Below, one piece after another: positions 7,110 to 10,392 of a stretch of DNA of 10,392 nucleotides (the stretch's first letter is position 1; every line of letters starts with the position of its first letter). Source of the DNA: Actinomycetes bacterium (GTDB lineage: Bacteria > Actinomycetota > Humimicrobiia > Humimicrobiales > Humimicrobiaceae); assembly GCA_030609215.1 (NCBI GenBank), contig JAUWCR010000020.1:1-10392 (forward strand). The letters run 5' to 3'. The notes beneath the pieces were generated by a model, which was not told the origin of the DNA, made no database searches, and saw nothing but the letters and a program-made list of their open reading frames with translations. Position numbers and translations under genes: made by a program.

Positions 7110-8447
7110 ATGGCTAAAACCTTAAATATTAAAAATAAACAAATAATAAATTCAGATAATAAAGGTAAGGAAAGAGCTCTATTAATTTTTATTAACTTTA
7201 AAAGTAGTAAAAAGAAATTTTTAAATAAACATAAGAATAAATTTATATTTGATGAAAATGTTAAAGAATTAAAAAATTTAGCTGTAAGCGCAGGTGCATA
7301 TGTAAGTGATATAATAATTCATAATCAAAATAGAATAAATCCTAAATATTTAATAAGTATTGGTAAACTAAATGAAATAAAAAATAGAATTTGTGATAAA
7401 GTTACAGATCTCGTAATCTTTGATGAAGAAATAACACCTGCCCAGCAGAGTAATCTACAGAATAAATTAGATATAAAGATTATTGATAGAACCGCATTAA
7501 TTTTAGATATATTTGCTCAAAGAGCACATAGCAGAGAAGGTAAGATTCAGGTTGAATTGGCTCAACTTAACTATTTACTTCCGAGACTAACAGGAAGAGG
7601 TATTCAACTATCAAGATTGGCCGGAGGAATTGGAATTAGAGGACCTGGGGAAACGAAGCTTGAGGTTGATAGAAGAAAAATAAGAAAAAGAATAACTCAA
7701 CTTGATAAAAAGATAAATCAGATAGTTATCCAAAGAGACGTACAAAGAAAAAAAAGAGAAGAAAACAAATTGTTTCTAGCTTCAATTGTCGGTTATACAA
7801 ATAGTGGAAAATCAACATTGTTGAATACTATTACTGATTCAAAGGTATATGTCAGGGACATGCTATTTTCAACTCTTGATTCTACAACCAGGAAAAGCAA
7901 GATATTGCCTGGAAATATTGTTCTAATTTCAGATACAGTGGGATTTATAGAAAAGTTACCTCATCAATTAATTGCATCTTTTAAATCAACATTGGAAGAA
8001 GTTAGAAAATCAGATCTTCTTTTATTATTGGCAGATATAAATAATCCTAATTACGAAGGTCATATTTCAAGTGTTAATAAAGTATTAAAAGATATTGACG
8101 TACATCACAAACCAGTTATTTTGATTTTTAATAAAATTGATAAAATAAATACAGAAAGACTTAAAGAAGTAAAAATAAAGTATAAAAATGCAGTTTTTAT
8201 TTCAGCTCTAAAAAAAATAGGATTTAAAGATTTAAATTTAAGAATAAAAAAAATATTCGAAAAAAATAATATAACAATATCTGTTAAAATTCCATATAGT
8301 GAAAACAAGTTAATTTCATTTGTTTATGATAATTGTAAAGTATTAGATAAAAAATACTTAGAAGATAGCGTAGTGCTATTTATTAATGCTGATCTTAAAA
8401 TTTATAATAAATTATCAAAATACATTTATAAAAATAAAAGCGAGTAG
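7110..8447 (+). CDS. hflX: Ribosome-associated GTPase HflX
   Basis: GTPase that binds the 50S subunit and splits or rescues stalled ribosomes, in some bacteria under heat or antibiotic stress. It is 445 aa. The N-terminal HflX domain (about 45-215) has the signature GAYVSD, YLISIGKLNEI, VIFDEEITPAQQSNLQ, IIDRTALILDIFAQRAHSREGK and GGIGIRGPGETKLEVDRR, then a basic coiled linker. The G domain shows G1 GYTNSGKS (228-235), a G2 region FSTLDSTTR (253-261), G3 DTVGF (275-279), G4 NKID (341-344) and G5 SAL (365-367). A C-terminal domain of about 60 residues follows. The first ~45 residues are Lys/Asn-rich and poorly conserved. The start is 8 nt after dapL with no clear ribosome-binding site in that short gap, so reinitiation after dapL is likely. 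It converges with lexA. Confidence 0.97.
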   Translation: MAKTLNIKNKQIINSDNKGKERALLIFINFKSSKKKFLNKHKNKFIFDENVKELKNLAVSAGAYVSDIIIHNQNRINPKYLISIGKLNEIKNRICDKVTDLVIFDEEITPAQQSNLQNKLDIKIIDRTALILDIFAQRAHSREGKIQVELAQLNYLLPRLTGRGIQLSRLAGGIGIRGPGETKLEVDRRKIRKRITQLDKKINQIVIQRDVQRKKREENKLFLASIVGYTNSGKSTLLNTITDSKVYVRDMLFSTLDSTTRKSKILPGNIVLISDTVGFIEKLPHQLIASFKSTLEEVRKSDLLLLLADINNPNYEGHISSVNKVLKDIDVHHKPVILIFNKIDKINTERLKEVKIKYKNAVFISALKKIGFKDLNLRIKKIFEKNNITISVKIPYSENKLISFVYDNCKVLDKKYLEDSVVLFINADLKIYNKLSKYIYKNKSE

Positions 8448-8453
8448 ATACAT

Positions 8454-9086
8454 TTAAAAGTATTTTCTTATTATTCCGATAACTTTTCCAAGTATTTGAG
8501 CATCTGAAACTTCAATAGGTTCCATATAATCATTTTCAGGCATTAATTTTATACTTTTTGAATTTTTGAAGAACCTTTTTACTGTAGCTTCATCTTCTAA
8601 TAAAACTGCTACTATTTCACCATTAATAGCTGTATTTTGTTTCCTAACTATAATATAGTCTCTATCTAAAATACCAGCATTAACCATACTGTCACCTTTT
8701 ACCTGGAGAACGAAGACATCATTATTATCTCTGACAAAATCAGTAGTTACAGGAAAGTAATCTTCAATGTTTTCTTCTGCTAAAATAGGTTTTCCAGCAG
8801 CAATATTACCTATTAATGGAACAAATATAAAATTATTATTTCCATCATTTTTTGTATTTAACTTAAATTGATCAGAAATTATTTCAATTGTTCTTGGTTT
8901 GCTGGAGTCTCTTCTAATATAACCCATTTCTTCAAGTTTTTTTAGGTGCGAGTGAACTGTAGCAGGGGATCTTAGATTAACTGCAGAGCAAATTTCTCTT
9001 ACTGAAGGAGGATATCCTGATTTTCTTATTTTTTGAGCTATAAATTCAAGTATTTTTCTTTGTCTCTCAATGATTTTTTTATTCAT
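8454..9086 (-). CDS. lexA: LexA, SOS-response repressor
   Basis: Transcriptional repressor of DNA-damage genes that cleaves itself when stimulated by the RecA filament. It is 210 aa, full length. The N-terminal winged helix-turn-helix covers about 1-68, with GYPPSVREICSAVNLRSPATVHSHLKKLEEMGYI typical of LexA (pieces at 24-57). The C-terminal S24 peptidase domain has the scissile Ala97-Gly98 in GNIAAGKP, the nucleophile S133 in VKGDSMVNAGI and the general base K170 in DEATVKRFF. All autocleavage residues are intact. The start ATG at 9086 has only a weak AAGAT ribosome-binding stretch, but the family N-terminus fits well. The promoter region carries a near-perfect LexA operator, so it is probably autoregulated. 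The 3' end faces hflX across 6 nt. Confidence 0.98.
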   Translation of the reverse strand: MNKKIIERQRKILEFIAQKIRKSGYPPSVREICSAVNLRSPATVHSHLKKLEEMGYIRRDSSKPRTIEIISDQFKLNTKNDGNNNFIFVPLIGNIAAGKPILAEENIEDYFPVTTDFVRDNNDVFVLQVKGDSMVNAGILDRDYIIVRKQNTAINGEIVAVLLEDEATVKRFFKNSKSIKLMPENDYMEPIEVSDAQILGKVIGIIRKYF

Positions 9087-9104
9087 ATCTTAGAATATTA
9101 ATTT

Positions 9105-9140
9105 TTAATTTATTTTTTTATAAATATTTTTATAAATTAA
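9105..9140 (-). repeat. AT-only inverted repeat in lexA leader
   Basis: TTAATTTAT (9105-9113) and ATAAATTAA (9132-9140) form a perfect 9-bp inverted repeat with an 18-nt loop, about 18 nt upstream of the lexA start. The pairing is entirely A-T in very low-complexity sequence, so it may be chance. Confidence 0.2.
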
Positions 9141-9196
9141 TTATTTTTTTAACAGTTTTTTATACTTGAATTTAAAACATCTTCTATTTAAGGATT

Positions 9197-9225
9197 ATTA
9201 TAACAACGAAACAATTTTATATCAA
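9197..9225 (-). promoter_or_regulatory. lexA promoter
   Basis: On the minus strand, TTGATA (9225 to 9220) and a perfect TATAAT (9202 to 9197) are separated by 17 nt, a strong sigma-70-type promoter. Transcription would begin near 9190, giving an AT-rich leader of about 104 nt. The -35 shares bases with the LexA operator, as expected for repression. Confidence 0.75.
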
Positions 9226-9237
9226 ACATTAGTTCGA
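9222..9237 (-). promoter_or_regulatory. LexA operator (SOS box) at lexA
   Basis: Read on the minus strand, TCGAACTAATGTTTGA matches the actinobacterial/Gram-positive LexA box TCGAAC-N4-GTTCGA with a single C-to-T difference. It overlaps the lexA -35 element by four bases, so bound LexA would block RNA polymerase. It lies between the ilvC stop and lexA, 136 nt upstream of the lexA start codon. The consensus is established for Mycobacterium and Bacillus; binding here is inferred. Confidence 0.82.
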
Positions 9238-9252
9238 TTAATTTATTTATAT

Positions 9253-10254
9253 TTATTCCTCACCTTTTTTAATCCAGGGCATCATTTTCCTAAGATTTCT
9301 ACCTACCTTTTCAACTAAATGATTTTCTTCTTTCTTCTTTATAGAATTATATACAGGCCTGCCAGCTTTGTTCTCAAGTATCCAATTTTTTGCAAATTCA
9401 CCTGATTGAATATCTTCCAATATTTTTTTCATATTTTTTCTAGTTTCAGGCGTTATAACTTTTTTACCAATAAGCATATCGCCATACTCAGCAGTGTCAC
9501 TAATAGAGTCTCTCATTCCAGTAATTCCACGCTCATAAATCAGGTCCACTATTAATTTTAATTCGCTTAATACCTCAAAATAAGCAATCTCTGGCTGATA
9601 TCCTGCTTCAACTAATGTATCAAATCCTGCTCTTATCAACTCTGTTGTACCTCCACAAAGTACTACCTGTTCACCAAATAAATCTGTTTCGACTTCTTCT
9701 TCAAATGTAGTTGTAATTATCCCTACTCTTCCAGCACCTATTGCTTTTGCATAAGCTAATGCATACTGCTTGGCTTTACCAGAAAAATCCTGTTCGACTG
9801 CTATAATTGATGGAACACCGCTATCTTCTGTATACATTCTTCTAACGATGTGTCCTGGACCCTTAGGTGCAATCATTATAACATCAATATTTTTTTGGGG
9901 GATAATTTGACTGTAGTGAATGTTAAAACCATGTGCGAAGCATAATATATTTCCTTCTTCAAGATTGGACTTAATATATTTATAATAAATTTCTTTTTGA
10001 AGCTGATCGGGAACTAAAAACATAATGATATCAGCCTGTTTGGAAGCTTCATCAGCAGAGTAAACATTAAATCCTTTTTGTTTTGCATCATTCCAGGGTT
10101 TACTATCTTCTAATTCTCCAACGATAACATCTAATCCACTGTCTCTTAAATTCTGGGAATGAGCATGACCCTGACTACCATAACCTATAATTGCAATTTT
10201 TTTTCCTTTTAAGATATTTATATCAATATCTTTGTCGTAATACATCTCTACCAT
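9253..10254 (-). CDS. ilvC: Ketol-acid reductoisomerase (class I)
   Basis: Acetohydroxyacid isomeroreductase, the second common step of valine, leucine and isoleucine synthesis; Mg2+- and NAD(P)H-dependent, cytoplasmic. At 333 aa it is the short class I form. The Rossmann domain has G24-YGSQG-29. H108 in AHGFNIH and KGPGHIVRR (131-139) follow. The knotted C-terminal domain supplies the metal and substrate ligands D191 and E195 ([12 protein letters not shown]), E227 and E231 ([14 protein letters not shown]) and S252 (SISDTAEYG). The cofactor loop after beta-2 reads [10 protein letters not shown] (45-54). Relatives have VGLREGSKS there, so the phosphate-contacting Arg is Leu and an acidic residue ends the strand, which hints at NADH use. 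It is followed on the same strand by lexA 166 nt later, with no terminator visible. Confidence 0.98.
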   Translation of the reverse strand: MVEMYYDKDIDINILKGKKIAIIGYGSQGHAHSQNLRDSGLDVIVGELEDSKPWNDAKQKGFNVYSADEASKQADIIMFLVPDQLQKEIYYKYIKSNLEEGNILCFAHGFNIHYSQIIPQKNIDVIMIAPKGPGHIVRRMYTEDSGVPSIIAVEQDFSGKAKQYALAYAKAIGAGRVGIITTTFEEEVETDLFGEQVVLCGGTTELIRAGFDTLVEAGYQPEIAYFEVLSELKLIVDLIYERGITGMRDSISDTAEYGDMLIGKKVITPETRKNMKKILEDIQSGEFAKNWILENKAGRPVYNSIKKKEENHLVEKVGRNLRKMMPWIKKGEE

Positions 10255-10259
10255 TTTTA

Positions 10260-10264
10260 CTCCT
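10260..10264 (-). promoter_or_regulatory. Ribosome-binding site of ilvC
   Basis: AGGAG on the minus strand lies 5 nt before the ilvC ATG. It is the strongest Shine-Dalgarno sequence in the window and fixes the start at 10254. Confidence 0.85.
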
Positions 10265-10392
10265 TTTTAATTTAAATTATTTTATTTTTTTATTGTAATT
10301 TATTTTAGCAAATATATATAAAAAGTAGTATGAAAATTAGATAGATAATTCAAAATATTATATTTTAAAAAAAATTAATAAACTATTGACAC
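10265..10392 (-). other. AT-rich region upstream of ilvC, possible -10 element
   Basis: At least 138 nt upstream of ilvC hold no coding frame I can support. A perfect TATAAT reads on the minus strand at 10362-10357 but has no convincing -35 at 16-18 nt. No T-box or leader-peptide attenuator is visible within the window. ilvN often precedes ilvC directly; here ilvC looks separated from whatever lies upstream and may have its own promoter. Confidence 0.25.

Noticed and set aside
8417..8466. AAAATAC / GTATTTT inverted repeat across the hflX-lexA junction as a bidirectional terminator
   Set aside because: The 7-bp arms have one G-C pair and a 36-nt loop, and there is no proper T-run; too weak to call.
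9087..9196. Small ORF in the lexA leader
   Set aside because: The only ATG I noticed there on the minus strand is followed almost at once by a stop (ATG TTT TAA), with no ribosome-binding site.
10255..10392. T-box or leucine leader attenuator ahead of ilvC
   Set aside because: No T-box core, no branched-chain-rich leader peptide and no GC-containing terminator hairpin are visible in the 138 nt available.
1..10392. Overlapping minus-strand frames of 60-103 codons opposite rny, miaB, miaA, dapF, dapL and hflX
   Set aside because: They lie opposite strongly conserved genes, are rich in Phe/Ile/Leu/Ser as expected from antisense reading of AT-rich genes, and show no recognisable motifs or ribosome-binding sites.
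1..10392. Mobile element, CRISPR array, tRNA or rRNA gene
   Set aside because: No transposase or integrase motif, no regularly spaced repeats and no tRNA-like cloverleaf or rRNA segment was seen; gaps between genes are all under 170 nt.

Overview
The window is a compact, AT-rich (roughly 30% GC by eye) bacterial chromosomal segment carrying ten genes and almost no non-coding DNA. I see no mobile element, CRISPR array, rRNA or tRNA. The first eight genes run left to right: the 3' two thirds of rny (RNase Y, cut by the window edge), a gene for a GHKL-fold ATPase that I cannot assign to a named family, spoVS, miaB, miaA, dapF, a gene for LL-diaminopimelate aminotransferase (dapL) and hflX. The last two, lexA and ilvC, are on the minus strand. 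hflX and lexA converge with only 6 nt between their stop codons.

Taxonomic hint (inference): the order miaB-miaA-dapF-hflX followed by a convergent lexA is the arrangement known from Actinobacteria such as Mycobacterium and Streptomyces. The rny-x-spoVS-miaB part recalls Firmicutes, where rny-ymdB-spoVS-miaB lie near each other. The lexA operator is of the Gram-positive/actinobacterial type (TCGAAC-N4-GTTTGA). Together with the very low GC and the DapL route, this suggests a deep-branching, low-GC, probably anaerobic member of the Actinomycetota (OPB41/Humimicrobiia-like) or another uncultured monoderm lineage. The sequence alone does not settle it.

How the genes work together: rny, the GHKL gene and spoVS overlap or nearly touch, so they look like one transcription unit of RNA turnover plus two proteins of unclear role. 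miaA and miaB make the i6A and then ms2i6A modification at tRNA position 37. dapL and dapF carry out consecutive last steps of meso-diaminopimelate synthesis, feeding peptidoglycan and lysine. hflX encodes a ribosome-rescue GTPase. lexA encodes the SOS repressor, and its own promoter carries an operator overlapping the -35 element. ilvC encodes ketol-acid reductoisomerase of branched-chain amino acid synthesis, with an unusual acidic cofactor loop.

Most of this is conserved housekeeping. The parts most worth a second look are the unassigned GHKL ATPase in the place where ymdB usually sits, the SOS operator at lexA, the possible NADH preference of IlvC, and the hybrid gene order.
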